DNA of 64,000 nt, taken from NCBI RefSeq assembly GCF_036429475.1, contig NZ_CP144125.1:3303521-3367520 (forward strand), written 5' to 3'. The notes below the pieces were generated by a model. The model worked only from the letters and a program-made list of their open reading frames with translations, ran no database searches and was not told the DNA's origin. This document shows, piece after piece, positions 7,745 through 16,431 of the stretch. Source of the stretch: Halalkalicoccus sp. CGA53. GTDB taxonomy: Archaea; Halobacteriota; Halobacteria; Halobacteriales; Halalkalicoccaceae. Numbering within the stretch: position 1 is the stretch's first letter; the number at the start of each line of letters is the position of its first letter. The position numbers were made by a program, and so were the translations under genes.

Positions 7745-9216
7745 TCGATGCGCTAGCTGAAGGCCTCTCGATCGTCCTCTCCGGTCAAACGTTACTGTGG
7801 CTCGGTCTCGGCATGATGATCGGCATTCTGCTAGGGGCGATTCCCGGCGTCGGAACCGCACTCGGCATGGCGATCTTATTGCCGCTCACCGTTCCTTTAG
7901 AGGGACAAGACGCGATAATTCTCCTCGCTGCGATCTATTTGGGCGGTAACTACGGCGGCAGCGTGGCGGCTATTCTAATCAACGCCCCCGGGACCGCCGC
8001 CGCCGCGGCGACCACACTCGACGGCTACCCGATGTCGAGGAAAGGCGAAGCGTCGAGAGCACTCGCGGCGTCGGCGTTAGCGTCCGCGCTTGGCGGCTTC
8101 ATCGGGATCGGATTCCTAATTCTAATCTCGCCGATCGTAACCAGAGTCGTTCTGATGTTCCGGTCGCAGGATTACTTCCTGGTCGCGCTGTTAGGCATCT
8201 TGATGATCACGTTGATCACGAGAGGGCCGCTAATCAAAGGAGTGGCCATCGCGGGCCTAGGGTTGCTTTTAACGACCGTCGGCGTGTCGCCGCTCGGACT
8301 GCAGCAGCGGTACACCTTCGGATCAATCCACCTATTCGATGGGTTCGACTTCGTCGCGATACTGATCGGGCTGTTCGCGGTGTCCGAGATGTACAAACTG
8401 AAGATGGAACCCGGCGGTATTTCGAAGGGTGGGTTCGAAATGGACGGTGCAATACTACCCGGCATCCGGGACGTCCTACAACGTCCGAAAACCGTCATCA
8501 AGTCGTCCGGAATTGGTATCTTAGTGGGCGCCATCCCCGGTGCCGGCGCTTCGATATCTACGTTCATCGCGTACGGCGAAGCGGTTCGGAGCTCCGGCGA
8601 AAAATTCGGCGACGGAAACCCGACCGGCGTTGTCTCGGTGGAGTCGTGCAACAACAGCACGGTGGGCGGATCGTTGATCCCGACGTTCTCGTTCGGCATT
8701 CCCGGCGGCGCCGCCACCGCCGTTTTGCTCGGCGGGTTGCTCATGCACGGGCTGATCCCCGGACCGCAGCTGTTCGCAGAGGAGCTGTACCTGACGTACT
8801 CAATCTTCCTCGCACTCTTCTTGGGGAATTTCGTCATCCTCGTTGTCGGGCTACTGGCCGTCACCCGAGTCGGAATCATCACCAAGATTGACACGAAGTA
8901 CATAATCCCGGTCGTGATCGTCGTCGCTCTGAGCGGCTCGTTCATGCTTCGGTCCAACTGGGTCGACGTGCTGACCGTGCTGTTCATGGGAATCTTCGGC
9001 TACTACCTGCGCGAGAACGATTGGTCAGTGATCGCTCTCGTCCTAGGCGCCGTCCTCGGCGGGCTGATGGAGTCGAATCTCAACCGCGCCCTGCAGCTAT
9101 CCGACGGCTCGTTCGGAATTTTCGTCTCCCGACCCCTCTCGGCGATTCTGGTCATCATGTGCTTTTTAATTCTGTTCGGAGCTCCGATCAAACGAAAGAT
9201 CAACCAACGCATCTGA
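7741..9216 (+). CDS. tctA: TctA-like large membrane subunit of the TTT transporter
   Basis: About 491 residues with roughly a dozen hydrophobic segments. The family signatures are visible: GAIPGVGTALGMAILLPLT near the N-terminus, YLGGNYGGSVAAILINAPGT, and the second pseudo-repeat GAIPGAGASISTFIAYGEA with FGIPGGAATAVLLGGLLMHG. These two GxxPG-type loops form the substrate path in the TctA fold. The ATG at 7741 overlaps the tctB stop and is preferred over an in-frame GTG at 7726. Completes the tctCBA operon. Confidence 0.93.
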   Translation: MIDALAEGLSIVLSGQTLLWLGLGMMIGILLGAIPGVGTALGMAILLPLTVPLEGQDAIILLAAIYLGGNYGGSVAAILINAPGTAAAAATTLDGYPMSRKGEASRALAASALASALGGFIGIGFLILISPIVTRVVLMFRSQDYFLVALLGILMITLITRGPLIKGVAIAGLGLLLTTVGVSPLGLQQRYTFGSIHLFDGFDFVAILIGLFAVSEMYKLKMEPGGISKGGFEMDGAILPGIRDVLQRPKTVIKSSGIGILVGAIPGAGASISTFIAYGEAVRSSGEKFGDGNPTGVVSVESCNNSTVGGSLIPTFSFGIPGGAATAVLLGGLLMHGLIPGPQLFAEELYLTYSIFLALFLGNFVILVVGLLAVTRVGIITKIDTKYIIPVVIVVALSGSFMLRSNWVDVLTVLFMGIFGYYLRENDWSVIALVLGAVLGGLMESNLNRALQLSDGSFGIFVSRPLSAILVIMCFLILFGAPIKRKINQRI

Positions 9217-9249
9217 ACGGCTACGTTACCCCATTTCTTTTCCACTCTT

Positions 9250-9615
9250 CGCACTCTCTTCGAGACGAATCCGACGATACGGGCGTAGACCACCAGACGG
9301 TTCAGGAATTGCCGCGGTTCGATATGCTGGATCGGATGGCGCACGACCGAGTCGAGAACACCTGTGCGACGAGCGGATACGCGCTTGACGTACTCAACGA
9401 ACCGCTGGCCGTAACCCGCCACGCGACCGGACGAGACCCCGCGTTCGCCGGTTGACGGACACCGAGAAGCTCGAATCAGTTGTTCTGCGGTCGCCTCGGA
9501 GTCGATTGTCGGAACCGTGATACCGTCGACGCCGACCTCGAAGATCCGCTCTGTCCTGACCAAATCGTTTTAGCGGTCGAAGGACGCCGGCGAGAGCTTC
9601 GGGGTCGCAGCGGAC
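9250..9615 (-). pseudogene. Remnant of an HpcH/HpaI-family aldolase
   Basis: On the minus strand, about 9606-9565 reads DPEALAGVLRPLKRF. A different frame from about 9560 reads RTERIFEVGVDGITVPTID, then EATAEQLIRASRCPSTGERG and GRVAGYGQRFVEYVKR. This matches the core of HpcH/HpaI (HpaI/GarL-type) class II aldolases, including the ADGIMVPMVxS-like and PxGxRG-like blocks. The N-terminal third is absent, the frame changes at least twice, and weaker remnants continue towards 9250. Exact limits are uncertain. It lies beside the TTT operon, so the catabolic set has probably lost its aldolase. Confidence 0.65.
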
Positions 9616-9630
9616 AATCTGGGGGAACAG

Positions 9631-9640
9631 TAAAGATACT
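9631..9640 (+). promoter_or_regulatory. TATA-like box for the UspA gene
   Basis: TAAAGATACT begins 28 bases before the ATG at 9659. Spacing and A/T richness fit an archaeal leaderless promoter. Confidence 0.45.
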
Positions 9641-9658
9641 GCGTCCTAACGCAAGGAT

Positions 9659-10087
9659 ATGGCCATCGTTGCGGCCGTAGACCGGTCGGGGAGAGCAGCT
9701 CACGTTATTTCGGAAGCGGAGTCGCTTGCACGCGCGTTCGACGAACCGATCCACGTCGTTCACACGCTGACGCGCGATCGGTTCGTCGAAATCGAGCGCG
9801 TGAGTGTCGACGAAACCGGCGAAGCGGTCGACTTAGATCGGATACGTAATGTTGCGAGAGAAATCGCGGCGGATGCGGCCGCCGCTACGGACGTCGAAAC
9901 AACCGCCGTTGGACTAGTGGGAGATCCGCCGTCGAAGATCGTAGAGTACGCCGACGAACACGACGTCCGATACATCGTTGTCTCAGGACGGAAACGATCA
10001 CCGGCGGGCAAGATTCTGTTCGGGAGCGTGACACAGTCGATTCTTTTAAATGCGAACTGCCCGGTCGTTTCGTCGATTCCGCACTGA
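9659..10087 (+). CDS. Universal stress protein, UspA family
   Basis: 142 residues, one Usp domain. It opens with the strand AIVAAVDRSGRA, and the ATP-binding loop is near the C-terminus: VVSGRKRSPAGKILFGSVTQ followed by NCPVVSSI. This corresponds to the GxxGx9GS/T nucleotide motif of ATP-binding Usps. Usp proteins often sit beside transporter operons in haloarchaea. The gene is followed by a convergent IclR regulator 23 bases away. Confidence 0.92.
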   Translation: MAIVAAVDRSGRAAHVISEAESLARAFDEPIHVVHTLTRDRFVEIERVSVDETGEAVDLDRIRNVAREIAADAAAATDVETTAVGLVGDPPSKIVEYADEHDVRYIVVSGRKRSPAGKILFGSVTQSILLNANCPVVSSIPH

Positions 10088-10110
10088 ACCCGGGCGAATG
10101 AATCGAGGTC

Positions 10111-10914
10111 TCAGAACGTGACCTCTTCCGATGCGTACCGTAACCGCAGCTGGATCTCGTCTGCAATCCCCATCAACAGTTGCGGAATTTCCGATCTGAA
10201 CCGGTCCCCGTTCAACCGACGGACGGGGGCTGCAACGCTCAGCGCGCCGAAAAATCGATCGTCGGGATAAAACACCGGTGCGCTAACGGACCGAACGCCT
10301 TTCATGTGTTCTTCGCGATTGAGCGCATATCCTTGTTCTCGTATCACCTCCATCTCCTCAAACAGCGGCCCAATCGACGTGTGCGTGTTTTCGGTCAGCT
10401 GGGGGAGCCCGTGTCTCGATACGATATCCCTCGCATACGCCTCCGGGAGGTGTGCGAGTACGGTCTTTCCGGAGGACGCGGCGTGGAGACTCGAGCGACG
10501 CTTGTATACCCATTTTCCAGGCTTGATCACGTCGGGCGGCGTCTCGACGAATACGTAGATCCCGTACCCGTGCTCTTCGACCAGAAACATCGTTCGTTCC
10601 CCGGTTTCTTCTGCGATCTCGTGCACTTTCGATTCGACGATTTCGTATTTCCAATCGCTTTTCACGTAGCGTCCGAGGTTGAGGAAATCCAACCCGAGAC
10701 GGTATTCACCATCGTATTTTACCAAATAGCCCCTGTTCACCAAGGTGGTCAGGTGGTTGTGGACGGTGCTTTTCGGCATCTCGAGGCGATCAGCCAGTTC
10801 GGATACACGGGCGCCATCAAGCTCCTTTATCTCTTCGATGATGTCGAAGGTTCGTTCAATAGAGGAGAGGCGCCTGCCAGATCCGTCGTTTGGCATCGAT
10901 TGACGTGATCCCAT
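10111..10914 (-). CDS. IclR-family transcriptional regulator
   Basis: 267 residues from the chosen ATG. The N-terminal winged helix (SIERTFDIIEEIKELDGARVSE, then MPKSTVHNHLTTLVNRGYLV) is followed by the IclR effector-binding domain (YRLGLDFLNLGRYV, LHAASSGKTVLAHLPE, GYALNREEHMKGVRSVSAPVF, ALSVAAPVRRL). IclR proteins bind small carboxylic or aromatic acids and control catabolic operons, so the TTT/CoA-transferase genes are the likely target. Another ATG at 10896 fits just as well. A GTG at 10989 would suit the strongly A/T-rich promoter region at 11000-11040 but adds 25 unconserved-looking residues. Confidence 0.92.
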   Translation of the reverse strand: MGSRQSMPNDGSGRRLSSIERTFDIIEEIKELDGARVSELADRLEMPKSTVHNHLTTLVNRGYLVKYDGEYRLGLDFLNLGRYVKSDWKYEIVESKVHEIAEETGERTMFLVEEHGYGIYVFVETPPDVIKPGKWVYKRRSSLHAASSGKTVLAHLPEAYARDIVSRHGLPQLTENTHTSIGPLFEEMEVIREQGYALNREEHMKGVRSVSAPVFYPDDRFFGALSVAAPVRRLNGDRFRSEIPQLLMGIADEIQLRLRYASEEVTF

Positions 10915-11114
10915 AGATGAGTCGATGATTGGGCTGCGCGGTACTTGAACTCGTGGGTGGACGGTCGTATGCGGCGCTGCACGAGCCACTGTTCATTACT
11001 AGGTATAATATTATAAATAAATAATTTATTGGTGGTGTATAAGTATTTTTCTCTATTTGGCACGGTCTAGTCGAGTCAATTTCAGGAGTGAGCAGATCGT
11101 AAAGTTGGCTTGAC

Positions 11115-11782
11115 ATGCTGCTCGTAGACCTGCTCAGTGAGTGCTACGCGGCGGACTTCGATGAATCTTGGGAGCGTGAGCGGACGGCGATCGCGTCAGG
11201 GTGCTCACCGCCCGACTCCACGCATCCGGTTGTTCACTTCGAGAGACACAAGCAATTCTTCGCTTGCTCGTCGTAGAGCGCTCTCATCAACCAATCTGAC
11301 AGTAGGTACATCGGCTGGCTGACGGCATCACAGATCCGCCGACGCAGGTCGCGATTGACGAGACTCCTGTCAACATCAACGGCGATTGGTCTTGTCTATA
11401 AACTGCAATAGACCATGACACGAAGTCAATTCTTGACGTCCATTTGTTCGGACGCCACGGCACTGATCTGGTGGCTACGTTCTTGCATGGACTCCATCAG
11501 AAAAACGCTCTCTCCGAGGTAGTGTCTCTCGTCGATCGGTTCGGTTATTGAACTGCCCTTTCTCGATTAGGACAGGACGGCCGAGTGAACTAGACTGACC
11601 GAAACCGCATCGAAAAAACGGCTTCACACTCTCAAATCGTGAGTCGACCGTTTCCAAAACTCATGGGTGGGCAGTCGGGCGAGCGCACATAAATGTATTG
11701 AATGTTTCGTGCATTACTGCAGCCATTAGAGACCCATCAATTGCTCGATGGACGAACGCCAGCCGACGAGGTCCTGAACTAG
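11115..11782 (+). pseudogene. Degraded IS6-family (haloarchaeal ISH type) transposase
   Basis: Read across frames this is an IS6-type DDE transposase. Near 11115 it reads MLLVDLLSECYAADFDESWE. An RLHASGCSLRETQAILRLL-like block lies at about 11205-11265, then DETPVNINGDWS at 11360 carrying the first catalytic Asp. LDVHLFGRHGTD and LVDRFGY (second Asp) follow, then RLGQDGRVN, DRNRIEK (catalytic Glu) and a terminal HQLLDGRTPADEVLN. At least five stop codons and several frameshifts are present, so the element is dead. No terminal inverted repeats were identified with confidence. Confidence 0.85.
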
Positions 11783-12086
11783 CAATGCCGTGTGAGAAAT
11801 GACCTAACGAGAGATCATCTAAGTGAGCACAGAGGATCTCAAACCGTCACGGCTTCAACGACCCCTTTATACTACACTATAACACGATCTGATGACGCGA
11901 GTTTATCGGGTGCTGATCCCGTAACCTCAGCTCCCCCCACTCCTGCAGGATCAATTCGAATCTACGTTTAGCTCCCCAGGTACTATTGAAGCGCAGGTAT
12001 TCTATAGATGCTGGAAGGGATGCTGACGACGAGCCGCTTGATCCTGCATGGAGTGGGTTTATTCGTCTATTCTCCAAGCGTACACC
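11783..12086. other. Non-coding stretch after the dead transposase
   Basis: No gene with plausible start and haloarchaeal composition is seen on either strand. The composition is more A/T-rich than the neighbours. It may contain further insertion-element debris. Confidence 0.4.
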
Positions 12087-12239
12087 ATGCGTCGACGAAC
12101 GTTCGTCGCTCTCTTGGCTGTCGCTGCGCTCGCCGGCTGTGGCGACGAAGAGGATCCCGAGGAAGTTCCCGAGGAGGAAGAGCCCGAAGAGGACGAACCG
12201 GAGCCGGAACCGGACGACGAGGATGACGACCTCCCCTGA
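12087..12239 (+). CDS. Small acidic lipoprotein
   Basis: 50 residues from the ATG at 12087. The N-terminus MRRRTFVALLAVAALAGC is a signal sequence with an arginine cluster and an LAGC lipobox. The remaining 32 residues are almost all Glu, Asp and Pro. Mature, it would be a lipid-anchored acidic peptide. No family is recognised and the function is unknown. An upstream in-frame ATG (12048) would add 13 residues before the signal sequence and is less likely. Confidence 0.6.
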   Translation: MRRRTFVALLAVAALAGCGDEEDPEEVPEEEEPEEDEPEPEPDDEDDDLP

Positions 12240-12523
12240 GGGGCGAACCGAGTCTGACGGGACGGAATCGGCCGATGCGAAACTCCCACCGGTCTAGTCC
12301 TGGTCCACGACCGGAGTCGCGAAGGGGGTTGGACCCAGCATCGGTACGTTTGTAGCGAAAGTCGATAACAGTCTCAGGACTCGTGAGTCGCCTTTCTCCT
12401 CGCCCTCGGTCTCCTCGGGAATCACGATATCCCGACGGTCACGGCTCTTCCGCCGACCGGTGCAGAAAACTTCCCATTCGAAACGTAGAATCGAGCTATC
12501 GGTCGGTCTCGCACGATCCCGCA
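12240..12523. other. Intergenic region without a supported gene
   Basis: Only short frames without recognisable content occur on either strand. It ends at the promoter of the next gene. Confidence 0.4.
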
Positions 12524-12531
12524 CCTATAAC
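12524..12531 (+). promoter_or_regulatory. TATA-like box for the threonine-dehydratase-like gene
   Basis: CCTATAAC lies 24-31 bases before the ATG at 12555, the usual archaeal spacing. Confidence 0.5.
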
Positions 12532-12554
12532 ATCGTGGTCGGTATCTCCGCACC

Positions 12555-13571
12555 ATGGCCACCGAGTACGAACCCATCGAGTCGCCCGACGAGACGACCG
12601 TCTTTCCCTACCACGATCTCACGCCACCGACGACAGCCGACGTCTACCGTGCCCGCCCGGTCGTCGCGAGACATCTCCCGAGGACCCCGCTCGTCAGGTG
12701 CGAGTGGCTCTCGGACGAACTCGACGCCGACGTCTACATGAAGCGCGAAGACACTCTCCCGACGGGAGCGTTCAAAGTCCGTGGCGGAGTGACGCTGGTC
12801 TCCCGCCTCGACGACGAGTTCCGGGAGACCGGTCTCATCGCCGCGAGCACCGGAAACCACGGTCAATCGATCGCTTTCGCCGGCAAGACCTTCGACGTCC
12901 CGGTCGTGATCTGCGTTCCGGAGGGGGCGAATCCCGGAAAGGTCCGCTCGATGGAGCGGTTCGGTGCCGAGGTCAGACACCGCGGCGAAACCTTCGACGA
13001 CGCACGCGAGTACGCCGAAGAACGCGCTACCGAGGAGGGCTACCGGTACGTCCACTCGGCCAACGAGCCTGCGCTGATCGCTGGCGTCGGGACCGCAGGG
13101 CTGGAGATCGTCGAGGAGCTCCCCGAGGTAGACGTACTCTTCTCCCCGATCGGTGGCGGGAGTAGCGCCTCCGGGTACTGTCTCACCGTCGGCGAACTCA
13201 CTGACGCACGGGTCGTTGGTGTCCAATCGAGTGCGGCACCGGCGATGCACCGAGCCTGGAAGGAAGGGGCGCTCGAATCGCACGACCGGATGGAAACGTT
13301 CGCGGAGGGGTTAGCCACCCGGGTCCCCTTCGCCGTAACTGCGGAGCTGCTTCGCGATCGGCTCGACGACTTCGTGCTCGTGGACGATGACACGCTGCGA
13401 GAGGGCATCCGGGGAATGCTCGCCGAGGAGCACGTCCTGATCGAGGGCGCGGCTGCGACGGGCGTCGCTGCCGCGTTCGAGCGTCAGGAGGAACTGGCCG
13501 GGAGGACCGTCGTCTTCCCCGTATCGGGCCGGAACGTCGCACTCGAGACGCTCCGAGGGATACTACGCTGA
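12555..13571 (+). CDS. PLP-dependent threonine/serine ammonia-lyase-like enzyme
   Basis: 338 residues, fold type II PLP enzyme. The Schiff-base lysine is Lys74 in PTGAFKVRGG, preceded by the usual VYMKRED. The substrate/PLP loop ASTGNHGQS follows, and the phosphate-binding glycine run is GGGSSASGYC. The length matches catabolic (TdcB-like) threonine dehydratases without the C-terminal ACT regulatory domain. The reaction would be deamination of Thr or Ser to a 2-oxo acid. Related enzymes (threo-hydroxyaspartate ammonia-lyase, serine racemase) share these motifs. It stands alone between a lipoprotein and the UDP-sugar dehydrogenase gene. Confidence 0.88.
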   Translation: MATEYEPIESPDETTVFPYHDLTPPTTADVYRARPVVARHLPRTPLVRCEWLSDELDADVYMKREDTLPTGAFKVRGGVTLVSRLDDEFRETGLIAASTGNHGQSIAFAGKTFDVPVVICVPEGANPGKVRSMERFGAEVRHRGETFDDAREYAEERATEEGYRYVHSANEPALIAGVGTAGLEIVEELPEVDVLFSPIGGGSSASGYCLTVGELTDARVVGVQSSAAPAMHRAWKEGALESHDRMETFAEGLATRVPFAVTAELLRDRLDDFVLVDDDTLREGIRGMLAEEHVLIEGAAATGVAAAFERQEELAGRTVVFPVSGRNVALETLRGILR

Positions 13572-13652
13572 GAGCGAACCGGACGGGCCGAGAACCCGAT
13601 CGGAACCGGACGGTTTCGACCGATTCAAGCACCTTCGTATCGACCGACGCTC

Positions 13653-14942
13653 ATGAACGTCTCCGTCGTCGGGAGCGGCTACGTCGGCACGACACTCGCC
13701 GCCTGCCTGGCCGACCTCGGCCACTACGTGACCGCGATCGACATCGACCCCGAGATCGTCGAAAGCCTCTCGGAGGGGCGTGCGCCGATCCACGAACCCG
13801 GACTGGACGACCTCCTCGCCGAGCACGCCGGCGAACGGCTCACCGCCAGCACGGAGTACGATCTGGTCCCGGCAGGAGACATCACGTTCCTCGCGATCGG
13901 GACGCCCTCGCGCGAGGACGGCAGCATCGACCTCGGCGCGATCGAAGCCGCCGCGAGAAGCACGGGCGAGGCGCTCTCCGAGACCACCGAACGACACCTC
14001 GTCGTGGTGAAGAGCACCGTCACGCCAGGGGCGGTCGAAGAACGGGTCGGGCCTGCGATCCACGAGGGTGCGGGCGAGGCGAGCGAGTTGATCGAGGTGG
14101 CGATGAACCCCGAGTTCCTGCGGGAGGGGACCGCCGTATCCGACTTCTTCGAACCGGACAAACTCGTCTTCGGCACCGAGAGCGAGTGGGCTGCCGGACG
14201 ACTCGACGCGCTGTTCGAGCCGCTCCTCGAACGACACGACGCGCCGGTCGTCTACACCGACCCGCGCACCGCATCGATGGTGAAGTACGCGAACAACGCG
14301 TTCCTCGCGGCGAAGATCAGCCTGATCAACGAGCTCGGGAACATCTGCAAGGAGTACGGCATCGACTCCTACGAGGTCGCCGACGCGATCGGTCTCGACG
14401 ACCGAATCGGCGAGCAGTTCCTCCGTTCGGGCGTCGGCTGGGGCGGGAGCTGTTTCCCGAAGGACGTCGACGCCCTCAGGGCCGCTGCACGACAGAAGGA
14501 GTACGACCCGATCCTCCTCGACGCCGTCGTCGAAGTGAACGATCGCCAGCCCGATAGAATGCTGGAACTGCTCGAACGGCACGTCGATCCCGAGGGGAAA
14601 CGGATCGCGGTTCTGGGACTGGCGTTCAAACCTGGAACAGACGACGTCAGGAACTCGCGGGCGATCCCGATCATCGAGGGATTGCGTGAGCGTGGTGCAG
14701 AGGTCGTCGCCTACGACCCCGTGGCGACGGAGGAGATGCGAGAACGGTTCCCTGATGTCGAGTACGCGGACTCCGCCGCCGAGGCTCTCGAGGGAGCGTC
14801 CGGGGCGCTCGTCGTCACCGACTGGGACGAGTTCGCGGCGCTCGATTCGGAGTTCGACGCGATGGAGCAGACAGTAGTGGTCGACGGACGTCGGGTTATA
14901 GAGGCGAGTGAAGGAATCACGTACGTGGGGCTAACGTGGTAG
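13653..14942 (+). CDS. UDP-glucose/GDP-mannose 6-dehydrogenase family protein
   Basis: 429 residues. The N-terminal Rossmann domain opens with [21 protein letters not shown]. The central dimer domain has [15 protein letters not shown] and [20 protein letters not shown]. The catalytic Cys267 lies in [14 protein letters not shown], and the C-terminal domain has [18 protein letters not shown]. The enzyme oxidises a nucleotide sugar twice with NAD to the uronic acid. In haloarchaea such enzymes supply glucuronate for S-layer N-glycans. Nearby GNAT/FemAB-like and phosphodiesterase genes fit a surface-polymer setting, though they are on the other strand. Confidence 0.95.
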   Translation: MNVSVVGSGYVGTTLAACLADLGHYVTAIDIDPEIVESLSEGRAPIHEPGLDDLLAEHAGERLTASTEYDLVPAGDITFLAIGTPSREDGSIDLGAIEAAARSTGEALSETTERHLVVVKSTVTPGAVEERVGPAIHEGAGEASELIEVAMNPEFLREGTAVSDFFEPDKLVFGTESEWAAGRLDALFEPLLERHDAPVVYTDPRTASMVKYANNAFLAAKISLINELGNICKEYGIDSYEVADAIGLDDRIGEQFLRSGVGWGGSCFPKDVDALRAAARQKEYDPILLDAVVEVNDRQPDRMLELLERHVDPEGKRIAVLGLAFKPGTDDVRNSRAIPIIEGLRERGAEVVAYDPVATEEMRERFPDVEYADSAAEALEGASGALVVTDWDEFAALDSEFDAMEQTVVVDGRRVIEASEGITYVGLTW

Positions 14943-15044
14943 GAAACCCAAGATGTCAGTATCAGGATACTAGAAAATACGACCAAAACCGTTCGAACGA
15001 GTTGTAGCAGTAGCCCCCTAGACTAAAATAGATATAAAGCCTGT

Positions 15045-16148
15045 TTATCGTTTTATGAACTGCGGGATTGGTGGAGCGGGCGGCAGATTCTTTTTAACGG
15101 ACCCTAGGGATCTGTTCCCAAACGGGTCTTTTTTGAGTGCTGCCATCCGGTAGACCCCTTTCGCGAATTTCAACGGAAGGCCATTCGACTCGATAGTGTA
15201 GTACGGAACGAGGTTCCCTCCGAACGAACTCTTATATCTGACGAGTCTTTCGTCATTGGCCGTATACAGATCGTACTCGAGGATTGACTCCAAGTCAGGG
15301 TCAGTGAGTATATCTTCTATTATCTGCCAATGAAGCAAACTGTTAGGACTCACACCAGACCTCGTTTTCGAACTCTTGGTACCCCCTTTCCAATTGTAGG
15401 CTGTGTCATTTGAATATAAAATAATCATTCCGCTTAAAAACTCTCCATCCTCCGATTCAGCCGTGTAAACACGGGCACGCTCGCCTAACCCAGCCACTAA
15501 CTCGAGAACGAACTCCTTTGAGAGGGGAACGTCTAACCCTTGTTCTTCGTAGCGATCTATCATCGAGTCATAAACTCTCTCCGCTCCGGATTTCTCGTTA
15601 ATTCGAATAACGATCCCCGATTCGTTTCGGTTTCGAGCTTCCTTTCGACGGTCTCGACTGAAAGAACTCATCACCTCGTCAGAGGTAGTTGATTCAAGGT
15701 TAAGTCGGTAAGTAAACGATGGAATGACGTTAAACCCGGCCCATCCGAACGGACGTGGATCGGTACACCAAGTGCCACAAGACATGCGAAAGAGTGTCGA
15801 CTTCTCGGAAGCGTCCGTCGCTTCAATCAGCCGTTCAGTGAACTCGCGGGTGACTTCCTCAATTTTCCGTTGTTTTGGACTAGTTGGAGTGACAATCGTA
15901 CCGAGTCTCCCGACCCCCAAACCAGGTGGCGGTGAAGTTACAAGACGTCCGACTCCATGTTCTCGAACAAAGATCGGTGCCAGGCCGATTCGCTGTTGAC
16001 CTTTGAAGCCCCCAAGAAGGTGTAGGTCAGATGAAGTATGCTCGTTCATCACCTGAAGAGCTTCCCTCGTATGAAATACGTCGAAGCCATCTCTTGGCAG
16101 CGCATCCTCCCACTCCCCGAACCCCAGCTCCTCAATGCGCATATCCAT
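15045..16148 (-). CDS. GNAT/FemAB-like acyl- or aminoacyltransferase
   Basis: 367 residues. Two tandem GNAT-like halves are visible: an N-terminal half with VFHTREALQVM and LLGGFKGQQRIGLAPIFV, and a C-terminal half with FSRDRRKEARNRNESGI, LVAGLGERARVYTAESEDG and LSGMIILYSNDTAYNWKGGT followed by PNSLLHWQIIEDIL. This order is that of the Acetyltransf_6/FemAB-like family acting on envelope polymers. The substrate is unknown. A TATA-like ACTAATATAG (minus strand, about 16168-16177) precedes the ATG by about 25 bases. Codon use is more A/T-rich than the dehydrogenase next door, which may reflect transfer. Confidence 0.78.
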   Translation of the reverse strand: MDMRIEELGFGEWEDALPRDGFDVFHTREALQVMNEHTSSDLHLLGGFKGQQRIGLAPIFVREHGVGRLVTSPPPGLGVGRLGTIVTPTSPKQRKIEEVTREFTERLIEATDASEKSTLFRMSCGTWCTDPRPFGWAGFNVIPSFTYRLNLESTTSDEVMSSFSRDRRKEARNRNESGIVIRINEKSGAERVYDSMIDRYEEQGLDVPLSKEFVLELVAGLGERARVYTAESEDGEFLSGMIILYSNDTAYNWKGGTKSSKTRSGVSPNSLLHWQIIEDILTDPDLESILEYDLYTANDERLVRYKSSFGGNLVPYYTIESNGLPLKFAKGVYRMAALKKDPFGNRSLGSVKKNLPPAPPIPQFIKR

Positions 16149-16431
16149 AATGATAGTGTGGCTACTATATTAGTAATTTGACCGTATGTGCTAACAATCC
16201 CGGAGTATAGAGCGTCACTTTAGCAGTTTTTATCCTAATTTAAGTATAAAATTCGTGAATTCCCACTATAGAATCCTGTAAAATAGCTTGACCGAAGTAA
16301 GTTTAGGCTCTTAATAAGTGGTTAAGCAGTACGGCCGGTTGAGAATGCCAGACGTGACCTCAAGAACCAAAGTACGACGAAGCACGAGAATTCTATATAG
16401 AACAATGGGGAACGTACCGTTTACTCTCAGT

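Noticed and set aside
12294-12524. 76-codon minus-strand frame
   Set aside because: No start context, no domain, and it overlaps the promoter of the threonine-dehydratase-like gene.
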